64,000 nt of DNA from Lepeophtheirus salmonis (taxonomy: Eukaryota; Arthropoda; Copepoda; Siphonostomatoida; Caligidae), in NCBI RefSeq assembly GCF_016086655.4, contig NC_052137.2, positions 16,903,041-16,967,040 on the forward strand. Reading direction: 5' to 3'. Positions 54,990 to 64,000 of this stretch are shown here, one piece after another; the first letter of the stretch is position 1, and each line of letters starts with the position of its first letter. The translations under genes and the position numbers were made by a program. A model generated the notes under the pieces. It worked only from the letters and a program-made list of their open reading frames with translations, was not told the DNA's origin and did no database searches.

Positions 54990-55215
54990 TCCCTAAGGAT
55001 CCTTAGCTGCAATAAACTGTTAGATAAAGTAAATAAAAACAGCCAACTACTCCGTATCAAGCAAGGCCATAGGCCAGAATAACTCCTCTGTCGATCTTCA
55101 ATTCTACTCTGAGTCTTACAATTATGACTCCCCAACAAATCCTTAGTGTTACCCTCTGTCTTTCATGAGCACACACACTCGTGATTACACTTTATCTCCT
55201 CAAGAAAGAAAGATA
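54990..55215 (-). repeat. Dispersed repeat family A, reverse copy
   Basis: CTACTCCGTATCAAGCAAGG, TCGATCTTCAATTCTACTCT, CCCCAACAAATCCTTAGTGT, TACCCTCTGTCTTTCATGAG and CACACACACTCGTGATTACA. It keeps the 5' leader that many copies lack. The 86-codon frame on the minus strand is not conserved. Confidence 0.7.
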
Positions 55216-56605
55216 AATAGAAATAAAGGTTACCAACATCAACAAAGCTCGCCCATCGCAATATTTTTTGAATTTACAACACAAATTATCCCCCTAACAT
55301 GAAAACTCACTTCTTTTTCCGGTTTTGATCTCTTCTTTTTCTTGCCCTGCATTAGTGTTCTGACCGTTGATTATTTATTGGGCTACAAGGAGACCATTTT
55401 GAAAAAAAAATCTTGATTTTTTTTCGAGAACACTCACATCAACTCACTTAAACGACTTTTATATAACAGCTGCTCGTCCAAAGTGGCTAAAACTTTAGTG
55501 AGTAGTTGTCAACAGATGCTAGATAGATGTAATAAGCTTTTATTTATGTTGAGGTCTGAAACTTTTCATACAACCCTTGTACATAATGTTAAATCTTCTT
55601 TGTTATGGGAACTTCTATTTGAACCTCTAAGATACTACTATTTCCCTCACTCTGGTAACATTAATAGCTAGATACATAGATCAAAACTTCCTAGAATGAA
55701 TAAACATTAAAAAGAAGAATAGTTTATTGCATTAAGATAAAGGACTCATAAATATGGGCAATAAATTTTCATTTTATACATAAGATTTGATTTTGACCAA
55801 ATGCCTCTCCTTTTGGTATGATTTTTAAATAAATAGAATGAATTGATATATGAGCTGCTTCAACATTTGAAAAGTAATGAACAAATATATGCATAGTATA
55901 TGCATTGTATCATCATTCATGTATACTCGTACATACTTAGTCTTCATGACTACCTTTTACCTACATAATATTATGCATGTTCCCATATAATTATTTTGAC
56001 AATTTATAATAATAATAAAATATAACAATCAATGCATTTTCAAATCGTTTAATTTATGTATTCGTTTTTCTTTTAATATTGGGCCCAATTATATGATTGA
56101 ATAACGAGGTTTTTCAGATGCGCCATAATTAAAGGATGAAATATTTACTCGTGCATTGACATTGGGGGAAAATTCCCTTGGAGATTTTTTTTTTTGTGGA
56201 GCGGTAGGGTTACCAAGCAGGTTAAAAAACCCTACCGTCACTTCACAAAGCATTTAGGCTCTCTCTGAATGCTTCAAAATGATGGGTCCAAAAATTCAAA
56301 AGTGCATTAACTATGGAGATAACAAAGAACTATCATTATTTATTTAGTAGGATATTTATAAATGGGACAGCCACAGTAAAGCTGGGACATTTGGTTAACC
56401 TAATATAAACCATGTAAAAAGTAAGATATGTACAATTTACGGTGGCCCTGAATTTATTTTGGAATACACCTAAAGAAATTATGGGTTGGTAGTGGTTTTT
56501 AACGTGTTTGGTGGCTTGGGCGTGGTTTTAATCCCCTCATGTAGAACTCGAGAGACTAAAATACTCCCTAAATATTAGTACTATTTTTTTTTTCTCAAAC
56601 TGGTA
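55216..56605. other. No gene recognised
   Basis: The 62-codon plus-strand frame at 55483-55671 has no identifiable family. At 56195-56245, GTAGGGTTACCAAG and AACCCTACCGTCAC form a short inverted pair with no visible partner structure. Confidence 0.35.
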
Positions 56606-56609
56606 TTAT

Positions 56610-56975
56610 TATTCCTTCATTCTTGAGGAGAGAACATCTACGTATTGAGTAACTACGGTTGAGTGTGTGCTCATGAAAAATGTGGAGTAACACTGAGAGT
56701 TTATGGAGATTTGGAGACTGAACATTTGTGTGAGCTTATAAAAGACGGAAAGTAACCTTGAAAATTTGTAGAAAAGTTATAATTATAACTCCTTGTTGGA
56801 CTCAGAGTAGAATTAAGTATTATTTCTTGCAATTTATATTCTTGTGTATTTTCTTCTCTTCTTTCCTCATTATAGCTGCTTGTTGCTGACGTTATGACAC
56901 CTGAGCAGCTCTATTCCAAAACATACTTCAAACTGTCAGAGTTACCATGTTGATTTTCGGTTTCTTTTTTATAAA
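56610..56975 (+). repeat. Dispersed repeat family A, longest copy
   Basis: Begins TTCATTCTTGAGGAGAGAAC, ATCTACGTATTGAGTAACTA and GTGTGTGCTCATGAAAAATG, and has a second leader-like segment (TGTGTGAGCTTATAAAAGAC). Then GTTATAATTATAACTCCTTG, TTGGACTCAGAGTAGAATTA and CATACTTCAAACTGTCAGAG. It defines the fullest 5' extent of the family, about 350 bp. Confidence 0.7.
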
Positions 56976-57018
56976 ACGTACAAAATGCTTCCGATTAGGA
57001 TTACTAGAGATTACTATA

Positions 57019-57700
57019 GAGGGTGTAGAAAATCTACTGAGACCTGCCTCTAAGTAGTCATCAAAATACTCATAATTGATCAAAATGACGTTGTACTATA
57101 TGTATAAATTTTATTTTATAATATTTTTTACTACAACAATGAAAAGGGGTAAACGGTAAAGGTATTTTCATCAGAGAAAAAAATCCCCCAGTTGTTGTTG
57201 TGCTTCAGATTACTCAAGATTTGTTAACAACGCTGAAGACAAAGTTCTACCTGACGTCGAGATAAGAGTGGCCTCTCCATTCTTCTAAGAAAGTTTCCTC
57301 CAGCCTTTCAGATGGCTTTGCCCACAGTAGACCAATGCACCTTCTTCATCTTGGTGTATTCTGACATCCTTATCATTGGGTTGTCCTTAGAGGCCTCCAT
57401 GATGTCTTCAGGGTTCTATTTGGTAGGTTTTTTACTCTTGGGGTTGTTTTTAAGGTTGTCCCTATTAGTTTAAGTCGATTTATGATCCAATAGACTCTGG
57501 CCTCTTGACGATTAAGGCCTTCAAGATGTCCAAGGTGTTGCACCCAGTGCGGAATAAATCGCCTATGATGGTTTTTCTTGCCTCTATCGCAGCATATACA
57601 TAATTTTGTTTACAAAATGAACATCGATCAAAAAGCTAAGAATCCATGATATCCAAAAATAAATGGAACTTTAAGATTTGATCAAAAATACCTATAGAAT
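57019..57700 (-). pseudogene. Tc1/mariner N-terminal region, probable deleted element
   Basis: The minus strand (57600 to 57280) reads AAIEARKTIIGDLFRTGCNT and LDILKALIVKR, then after frame changes EASKDNPMIRMSEYTKM and KKVHWSTVGKAI. This is the order of the first HTH, linker and second HTH of a Tc1/mariner transposase. The catalytic domain is absent. A possible left end GAGGGTGTAGAAAATCTACT follows TA at 57018, and a weak partner (GATCAAATCTTAAAG on the other strand) ends near 57693. The coding assignment is firmer than the ends. Confidence 0.6.
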
Positions 57701-57704
57701 AGAG

Positions 57705-58600
57705 ATACATAATTTAATAGAGGAAGTGGGATGAGTGATGGGGGCATGAAGTCAAAAAACTAGCCCCCCTAAAGAAAAAAATATTTATATAATCCTGAGG
57801 AGTTTAGTGAATATCTTGCAGGTTTTGAACTTATACTTTTTTGTTAAATGTATCTCACGAGGATTTCGACAGTTTTAACATCCCTAACCATTACTATCCA
57901 AACGTAATTTGTATCCTGTTATCCACTATTTTCAATTTTGATTTCTTCCAAAATACAAAATCTTGTTAAATTGGTCACCTGTAACAATGTTCAAACACTA
58001 TTGCAGTTTCCCTTGTCTGAACTCTTAAAACAGGTTTGACTTTATTCATAAAAAGAAATTCGTCAATAAAAAATCTAATGAAAAAACCTTCTTGATGCAC
58101 TTTTAAGTACAATAATTAAAAATGATGAAAAAAAAAACCATGGCGAGACTCTATCTTCTCGACCCAAATAAATTTGCACAAAGAATACGCATTTATAGAA
58201 CAAACGTGTTTGCTTTGCTCAATATACAAAAAAATACATGAGTACCTAATACAAAAATAAAGGTAATGAAACATGACAAAATGAAAAGTCTTTAGAACAA
58301 GTTATATTTGTATTTGTATTTTTTTGCCACATACCAAATACTCAAAATACGTCTCTAAATGAGGGAGAGAGAGACTAGACTATGAAAAGGCTTATACTAC
58401 TCGAATAACGGGAGTCAGTTACGCTCTATTACTGATTTCTTTTTATTTTCATCGTGATATTTGGTTACTAAATTATTCAAAACAAATTACAAGACATTAT
58501 TTTTGCATTACATATAACTTCTTCGTTCTACCAAATAACAGTTATTTAAGTGCAAAATAAAAAGGATTTCCTGCATCGCTATGAGAAACAATGGAGGCAA
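57705..58600. other. No gene seen
   Basis: Unrecognised AT-rich sequence. Confidence 0.4.
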
Positions 58601-58604
58601 AATG

Positions 58605-58775
58605 TAGTGTTGTGTCAGTCGTTGGGATCGGTCCTTTGGACTTTCGTCAGTACTAGAACTGATTCAAAAAGAAGAAATAATGCTGAGTAACGTCATCAAG
58701 GACCGAACTTTATCAGTTTTAGGACTCAACTGGGACAACAGTCTTTAGTTCTAAGGAGGGGTAGACACAATACTA
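58605..58775. mobile_element. MITE family B, clean-ended short copy
   Basis: Ends TAGTGTTGTGTC and GACACAATACTA, inverted with one mismatch. The body carries GGGATCGGTCCTTTGGAC, TTCAAAAAGAAGAAATAATG and ACCGAACTTTATCAGTTTTA. Flanking octamers GCAAAATG and GAAAAATT agree at 6 of 8 positions, weakly supporting an 8-bp duplication. This is the best copy for defining the termini. Confidence 0.75.
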
Positions 58776-58789
58776 GAAAAATTAATTCA

Positions 58790-58935
58790 CCTCTTCACTC
58801 CTGAACCAAGAAGAATGTCAGCTGAGTTAACAGGAGCTAATGAAAATCGTCTACAAGACTCGGGTCTCTAGAACGACTGTAACTTTTAAGCTAACAGTCA
58901 GAAAGTAATAAAAATTTGACACACATTGTTTGAAG
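58790..58935 (+). pseudogene. Tc1/mariner HTH fragment, copy 1
   Basis: AATGTCAGCTGAGTTAACAG, TCTACAAGACTCGGGTCTCT and AGAACGACTGTAACTTTTAA correspond base by base, with changes, to 59475-59590. The frame is more broken than in the 59.5 kb copy. Confidence 0.45.
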
Positions 58936-59464
58936 GTCAATAATAACCAACAATTATATGGGTTTCTTATCAATGTACCCATATGAGTGTCAGAAAAGGG
59001 ACTTATTTAGTGATATGGCATGTGAAAGAAATACACATTTTTTGAAATTATTTATTTGCGAATGAAATACTAAATAAATTTACGTGAGTAATAGATTAAC
59101 GTGAGACTTAGAAATTATCTAATCATCACTACAAATATTATGCTTCAGTCATGAAATCCTAGACCTGTCTGTGTTAGTTAATATTTCAAATAAATTAGAT
59201 CCAACTTCGATCCGGAGCTGTTTCGTATTAAAATTCTGCTGACCAAAAATATATCTTGATGCAGCCCTATTTCATTCTTTTTAGAACATAAATTTGAGGG
59301 GAAAAAATGACTTTTTTTGTGACCTTTTTTAAATGAAAATTTCGATCTACAATTTAAATTAAGGTCCATTGTTTAGTTTTCGGTTGACAATATAAATTTT
59401 TTTTCTACGGTCTTAGCTTTTTGCATCGTAATATCATAAAAGACAAAACATGGATTCACCACTA

Positions 59465-59720
59465 CACGTCTGAATTAAAAAGATTGTCAGCTTAATGGAC
59501 AGCAATCAGTGAAATTTGCCTACAAAACTGGGCTGACTAAAACGACTGTAATTTATAGACTAATCATCAGAAAATAATGAAAATTAAAAGAGGGTTCGAT
59601 GTGTTTTTGGACAAAAATCCTTAAAATTCATTTTCGGACCAAGTATCGTCACAAATACCTACTACTTTGTTGGAACATGGTCTTTACAAAAGTTGTTTTG
59701 AGTACAAGGAAGTTATGTAC
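59465..59720 (+). pseudogene. Tc1/mariner HTH fragment, copy 2
   Basis: The plus strand reads KRIVSLMDSNQ, then after one frame change KFAYKTGLTKTTVIYRLIIR, a helix-turn-helix of the type KTGLSxxTVYRxI in Tc1/mariner transposases. It is followed by GFDVFLDKN in the linker position and possibly SLLEHGLYKS-like residues. No catalytic residues and no terminal repeats. Confidence 0.5.
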
Positions 59721-60540
59721 TTGTTCTAAGTATAAATTTAAATAGTGATATCATTTTTTTCCATTCCATCGAATCAATGTCATGATGATGTTTTTTTATT
59801 CCACGAAGAGTAGGAATTATTCATAATTCAAAACACTTCCTACATGAATTCTTTTGTTTGCCTGTACGTATAATTCAAACAACATTTGGCTCCATTGTGG
59901 GTTTTTACAAAATATTTTTTTTTTTAAAAGAAAAAAGGGGATTGGAATTAAATAATATTTTGGGCAGGGAAATACACATTTCTGATGAATACAGATGTTT
60001 TGTCTAAAAACATATCCAAGCCTCTTTGCAGATTTGCAAATATATATTTTTATAATATTTCTACGATTATTTACGTCTATTTCTGAATAAGTAGTCTCAT
60101 AAATTTAATTATGAAATGGGATACCTAAAACTCTCTTAATGATTAATGAAATACATGCCATAGGATTCACAACCTTAATCATACAAGATGCTCAAGTTTA
60201 AAGGTACAAAGTTCTATTTTTTTATCATAGACCTTGTTTATATAGGTAACTATATAAAATCGGGATGAGCAAGGGCGTAGGAGATGATAATTTTTAGGGG
60301 TACAACTTCAATTTTGCAAAAATATTTAGGACAAGGATTAAAAAAAAAAAAAATAACCCTTTCATTCATAAAAGTAACTACAGTGTCCAGTCATTTGACA
60401 TTTTTTTGTGTATATGTACAGGCAACTACAAGGTTAATTCGGAATAACTTTGGACAGCTAATTACGAGACTTATAGAAGTTATGTGTTAAAAATTTCAAA
60501 ACTTACAACTAACTAAATATGTTAGGCGTCGAATTACAGT
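59721..60540. other. No gene seen
   Basis: AT-rich. Poly-T and poly-A runs at 59915 and 60340. The 68-codon frame at 60284-60490 is unrecognised. Confidence 0.4.
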
Positions 60541-60544
60541 TTTT

Positions 60545-60960
60545 ATTATCTCGTTGTACAAGCATAGAAAATGTCAGGAGAATTTCCAATATCGAAGCTC
60601 GTTGCGCGACACACTCAGCACAAGAGATAATTTCCTTCTTCAAATATGCAAAATCAACAGTTTATGACATGGTTAAGGCCTTTAATGAAGAAGGATAGAC
60701 TCAGAAGGCAGCTCATTCAAAAAGATCTGGACTAAAAGGTTTATAGCTGGCTTGAAACGACCCATTGACATTCATCTAGACATGCCAATCTCTAGGCTAG
60801 CTATGGACCACAACGTGAGCAAAAAGTCTATCAAAAATTACATCAGGATTGACCTCAGTTACTCAAGATAATGAAGGACCTGGATCAGCACGATGTAGCA
60901 AGGGCATGCCAGGCAATTCAGGCACCATATATAGACCATGATCATTTAATTTGGCTTTTA
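60545..60960 (+). pseudogene. Tc1/mariner transposase, internally deleted
   Basis: The plus strand contains, across frames, ARCATHSAQEIISFFKYAKS and TVYDMVKAFNEEG (first HTH), then RPIDIHLDMPISRLAMDHNV and SKKSIKNYIRIDLSYS (second HTH). It then passes directly to MKDLDQHDVARACQAI, a C-terminal segment homologous to 48.23-48.30 kb. The whole catalytic region between is deleted. The shared 3' phrase CTTTTAAATGAACAAAAATA confirms that it belongs to the same family as the 48.1 kb copy. Confidence 0.7.
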
Positions 60961-61425
60961 AATGAACAAAAATAATCTTTCGATCTCTTATACAAGTATC
61001 GTAATTACGTTATTATGGAAGCTATTGCATCATATTCATAAAAAATCTTCTTTTTACACAATTTTAATAAGAAAAGTACTCCGTGAAATTATAGAGAGCT
61101 ATCAAATAAAAGTAAAAATTAACCTTAAGCCTATCTCGTTCTCTACCTTTTATAATAAAGCATCAATTCAGGTAGAAAAAAATATTTATATATCAAATAT
61201 CATCTAAGCTAACTTTATTGAAAAGGAGTTTTTACGATTTGATTTCAAACTTGAAAAAATGCCGATTTTTCATTTGTCCACTCAGTTGCACTTAATCCAT
61301 CTCCAGCTATGATTCAAGTTATATTCCGTTACAATTTATAACCTAGGTTTTGAGTAATTATACTTCATATCACTTACTTTTAGGGTATTAAATCAACTTT
61401 AAAAAAAAAGTATGCATTCGTCCTC
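60961..61425. other. No gene supported
   Basis: An 81-codon plus-strand frame (60962-61207) begins inside the transposon trailer and has no known motif. Probably chance. Confidence 0.4.
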
Positions 61426-61429
61426 ACTT

Positions 61430-62600
61430 GAGTAGCCAGACTCAAATGATGACGATTGTGGTAGTAAGGATGAAGTGGCCTATCTGTAGAAATTGGTCCT
61501 AACCAATAATTAGGTTAGCTATTAACCGAGAAAGTGAAGCAGTAGTTAAATTTAAGGAAGGAGATAAGACTGTTGAATCTGAGACTAAAGCACATGTTAG
61601 AGGTCAAAAGAGAAGAACATGTTGTAAGAAAATCATATTGAAAGCCAAGAATAACCTATTTGAAAGAGACCCACCTCCTTTCTTAGCGGAGAACAAAATG
61701 AATATAATGATAGACTATAGACTTTTTATGCATCTTTTTACAGATAATATGACATTATAAACGGCAACAGGTGCTTTTGCCTTTAAATATTTTGCATATT
61801 CTGCTTTGGTGTGGGTTAAAATTGATCTTCCCTTATAACTATTTAATCAAAATATATAATGGTTATAACTATAAAACGCATTAAATAGTTATTCTCTGTT
61901 GGAAATGATGGAAGTATGCCCCAAAATTTCAATACATACACCAATAAAATCTCACTATGTAATGAATTCGAACCAGAAACAAAAAAGGTAATAAAATTAG
62001 TATAATATGAAAAACAAAAATTAACAAACACGTCAACGATTCAAATAGAAGAACTGCTAATCACTTCTCCGTTCAAATTCGAGATGATGGATATTCATGC
62101 TAGAAAAGACTCAAGGATTGAGGAGCAAGGATAATACGAGAGAAGAACATAATAACATCAGAAATCAAACAATTAATGCAAAAAAGTACATTTTCTAATA
62201 AAAAGATTTGAGGGAAACATCAATTTTAACCAAAAATAAACAATAACGATTAATCTTATTATCTATATATTAAGACAAAATATCTTTGAGGCAAAATGGC
62301 TTTAAGGCGGCAAAATAGTTTTAAGCAAAAGTACTGAGCACACTTGTAAACAGTACAAACCTTTATCTTACTCAGAAAGTAAAAGAGAACCTGACATTGA
62401 CTTGAAAGGAATTCAAAACATTTCTTGGGATAAATATGCTAATCAGTTAAGTCTTATGTCAAATATCTTGGATCAAATTTGTACTTGTCATCTGAGATGC
62501 GGCTTTGTTTTGGCTTTAATTTGGTAATAACTAGTATTGTGGATCTTACTCCAGACCAAGACTTTACGGGAGGAGTACCAAGATAATAAAAGGATCAAAC
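61430..62600 (+). pseudogene. Possible piggyBac-like transposase trace
   Basis: An acidic stretch PDSNDDDCGSKDEVA near 61440 is followed at 61650-61760 by NNLFERDPPPFLAENKMN and DYRLFMHLFTDNMTL. This resembles the piggyBac order of an acidic N-terminus and then an F-x-x-FFTD-x-x-I segment. Near 62500, MRLCFGFNLVITSIVDLTPD and QDFTGG could be the G-G-x-V-x-x-L-x-x-x-x-P-x-x-D region. The central part is unreadable. The assignment is tentative and could be wrong. Confidence 0.3.
62274..62325 (+). repeat. Short tandem GGCAAAATGGCTTTAAG
   Basis: Three degenerate units with period of about 18: GACAAAATATCTTTGA, GGCAAAATGGCTTTAAGGC, GGCAAAATAGTTTTAAG. Similar in style to the TTCGTATAAGGACA units at 24.5 kb, where they adjoin a fold-back element. 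Confidence 0.5.
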
Positions 62601-62604
62601 TTTT

Positions 62605-62985
62605 TTTTAAGAATTATAATTTTTTTTAATCTTTATTAAGATAGCAAATAATATATATGAATTATTTAAAATTTTAGGGTGAAGATGCATTTGAAGAAAT
62701 ACAAGTATACTTAATAGTTTACAATTTCTTCCCCAAATTAAGGCCTACAAACATAAATATTCATAAATCCAATTTATAACATTAGCATCTCAATAACAAA
62801 ATATCCATAAAAAATAAACTGAATAAAAATCAATAAAGTAAAACAATAGAACACACATCAATTTTGATATCCATTCCCTTCAAGATTGAAATAAATAAAT
62901 AAAAAACAAGCAACTAAAGTATAAATATGTAATAGTGAGTGAAAAATTGTTTTTATGCTAACAACTAGATCATTTATTCCAGCTA
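62605..62985. other. No gene seen
   Basis: Very AT-rich, with no recognised feature. Confidence 0.45.
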
Positions 62986-63029
62986 TTTCTAAAAAGTTTC
63001 AGTATCTTCCGGAATGTCCAAAAATGTCT

Positions 63030-63490
63030 AACGGAGTTTGATGGATGAATCTAATAATATCAGAGGCTCAGTCCCTAATACCTTCGATCATTTTAGGAAT
63101 TTTAAATCTTTGGTTCTTGCAACCGCCAAAATAAAAATTGCACGAATATCTTCCTCAACTTTGGGTTCTCTTATAGTTATATTCTTTGCTAGGTAATTTT
63201 TAACATTTAACATAGCACTCTTTATCCATTTAGTTCAGGAGTAGGATCTTTATTTTTCGACGACACACCAAACAGAATTATTGCCGTAATTATATTAACA
63301 TTATTGTCTTTCAGACCCCTCAGGTTTAAAGTAATAAATGATCGTAGAATATTTAATTGAGGATATTCCAAAAATATGTCTACTGGTGTTGAATAATTTA
63401 ACACAATCTTTACATTTATTTGAAATTGAGGAGCGAATTTTCTTACATCAACTATTTGGGAAGTTGATGACATAGTTATATGCATCCCAT
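63030..63490 (-). pseudogene. Unrecognised coding-like stretch
   Basis: An 87-codon minus-strand frame (63485-63222) can be followed by frame changes into KSAMLNVKNYLAKNITIREP, KVEEDIRAIFILAVARTKDL and, further on, RFIHQTPLDIF near 63040. The residue mix (KVEEDIRAIF, LNLRGLKDNNV) looks more like a decayed protein than AT-rich noise. I do not recognise a family, signal peptide, membrane segment or catalytic motif. It could be a decayed transposon protein or an exon-like remnant. Confidence 0.3.
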
Positions 63491-63494
63491 TACT

Positions 63495-64000
63495 AGTTAA
63501 ATTTTAATTCCCAAATCCATTTATCACACCTTGACAAGGGAGAGTCTTACAATGGATTTAAAAAAAATTGTTTTTTTCTTGGTTATGACAATAAAACCAA
63601 GACTTTAAGAGGTCTAGACCGAAATGCAAGACTTTAAAAAGTTGGTATCTCTGACAATACTGATCTAGAATACCACGTCCATAGTCAATGCGCACAAAAT
63701 TTTATATGTGAGTAGATTAAAACAGTGTTTGTAATAGAAAAGGAAGGGATTGATATTTGATCATACATCAGAGTTTTCTAGAAGAAATATTAAATATGAA
63801 AGTAAATTAGGTTAAATCATTTTTTTTTTTCATACACATACTATGTAGTCAATTTATATCATATATGATACTACTAATAAATATTTTACGGGAATAAAGT
63901 TCTTTATCTTTGAGGACATAAGGTGGGTTACCACATAAAACAATACACATTACACATGTGTGAAGAATATATATAATTTTGTAATGGACCAATAGACAAT
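63495..64000. other. No gene seen
   Basis: AT-rich to the end of the window, with no recognised feature. Confidence 0.4.

Overview
The window looks like non-coding, repeat-saturated nuclear DNA from an arthropod. The base composition is strongly AT-rich and there is no operon structure or closely packed genes. Long open frames are absent: nothing exceeds about 145 codons, and the longer frames are chance frames, shadows or pieces of transposases. The transposase sequences (several Tc1/mariner lineages, P-element/THAP, hAT, KRBA2-like integrase) resemble those I associate with copepods such as sea lice (Lepeophtheirus/Caligus). That species guess is inference. I found no host gene, rRNA, CRISPR array or intact tRNA that I could support.

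Layout. 1-12.8 kb: AT-rich minisatellite arrays alternating with short dispersed repeats (families A to D, defined below), a mariner remnant (5.6-5.9 kb), a tRNA-like SINE head (6.75 kb) and a hAT MITE with a perfect 8-bp target duplication (11.66-12.01 kb). 12.8-25 kb: more repeats, a mellifera-type mariner fragment (14.9-15.3 kb), fold-back elements (17.9 and 24.6 kb), a hAT-like element (18.2 kb), a Tc1/mariner with terminal repeats (19.3-20.0 kb) and a P-type MITE followed by a broken mariner (21.3-22.2 kb). 25-43 kb: a hAT deletion derivative nested in family C (25.1-25.9 kb), a Tc1/mariner nested in family A (31.4-32.3 kb), the C-terminal half of a P-element-like transposase (33.2-34.3 kb), a mariner N-terminus (36.8-37.2 kb) and a 41.3-41.8 kb inverted repeat. 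43-54 kb is the richest part. It holds an integrase (KRBA2-like) pseudogene between inverted arms of about 104-bp tandem units, three Tc1/mariner elements, a P-like THAP transposon with terminal repeats and an 8-bp target duplication, and a MITE with the same ends. 54-64 kb: more repeats, decayed Tc1/mariner N-termini, a possible piggyBac trace and one unrecognised coding-like stretch at 63.0-63.5 kb.

Dispersed families named here. A: about 250-350 bp, unclassified. B: TAGTGTTGTGTC-ended MITE. C: about 320-400 bp starting GCGAGGAGAAGGCGGG. D: AT-rich minisatellite with a GC-rich head CCCACCCCCTGCGGAC. E: a short block seen twice next to C. The copies are diverged and often nested, so the region records several waves of transposition. 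No gene here appears to be functional, and nothing suggests that these elements cooperate beyond transposases mobilising their own deletion derivatives.
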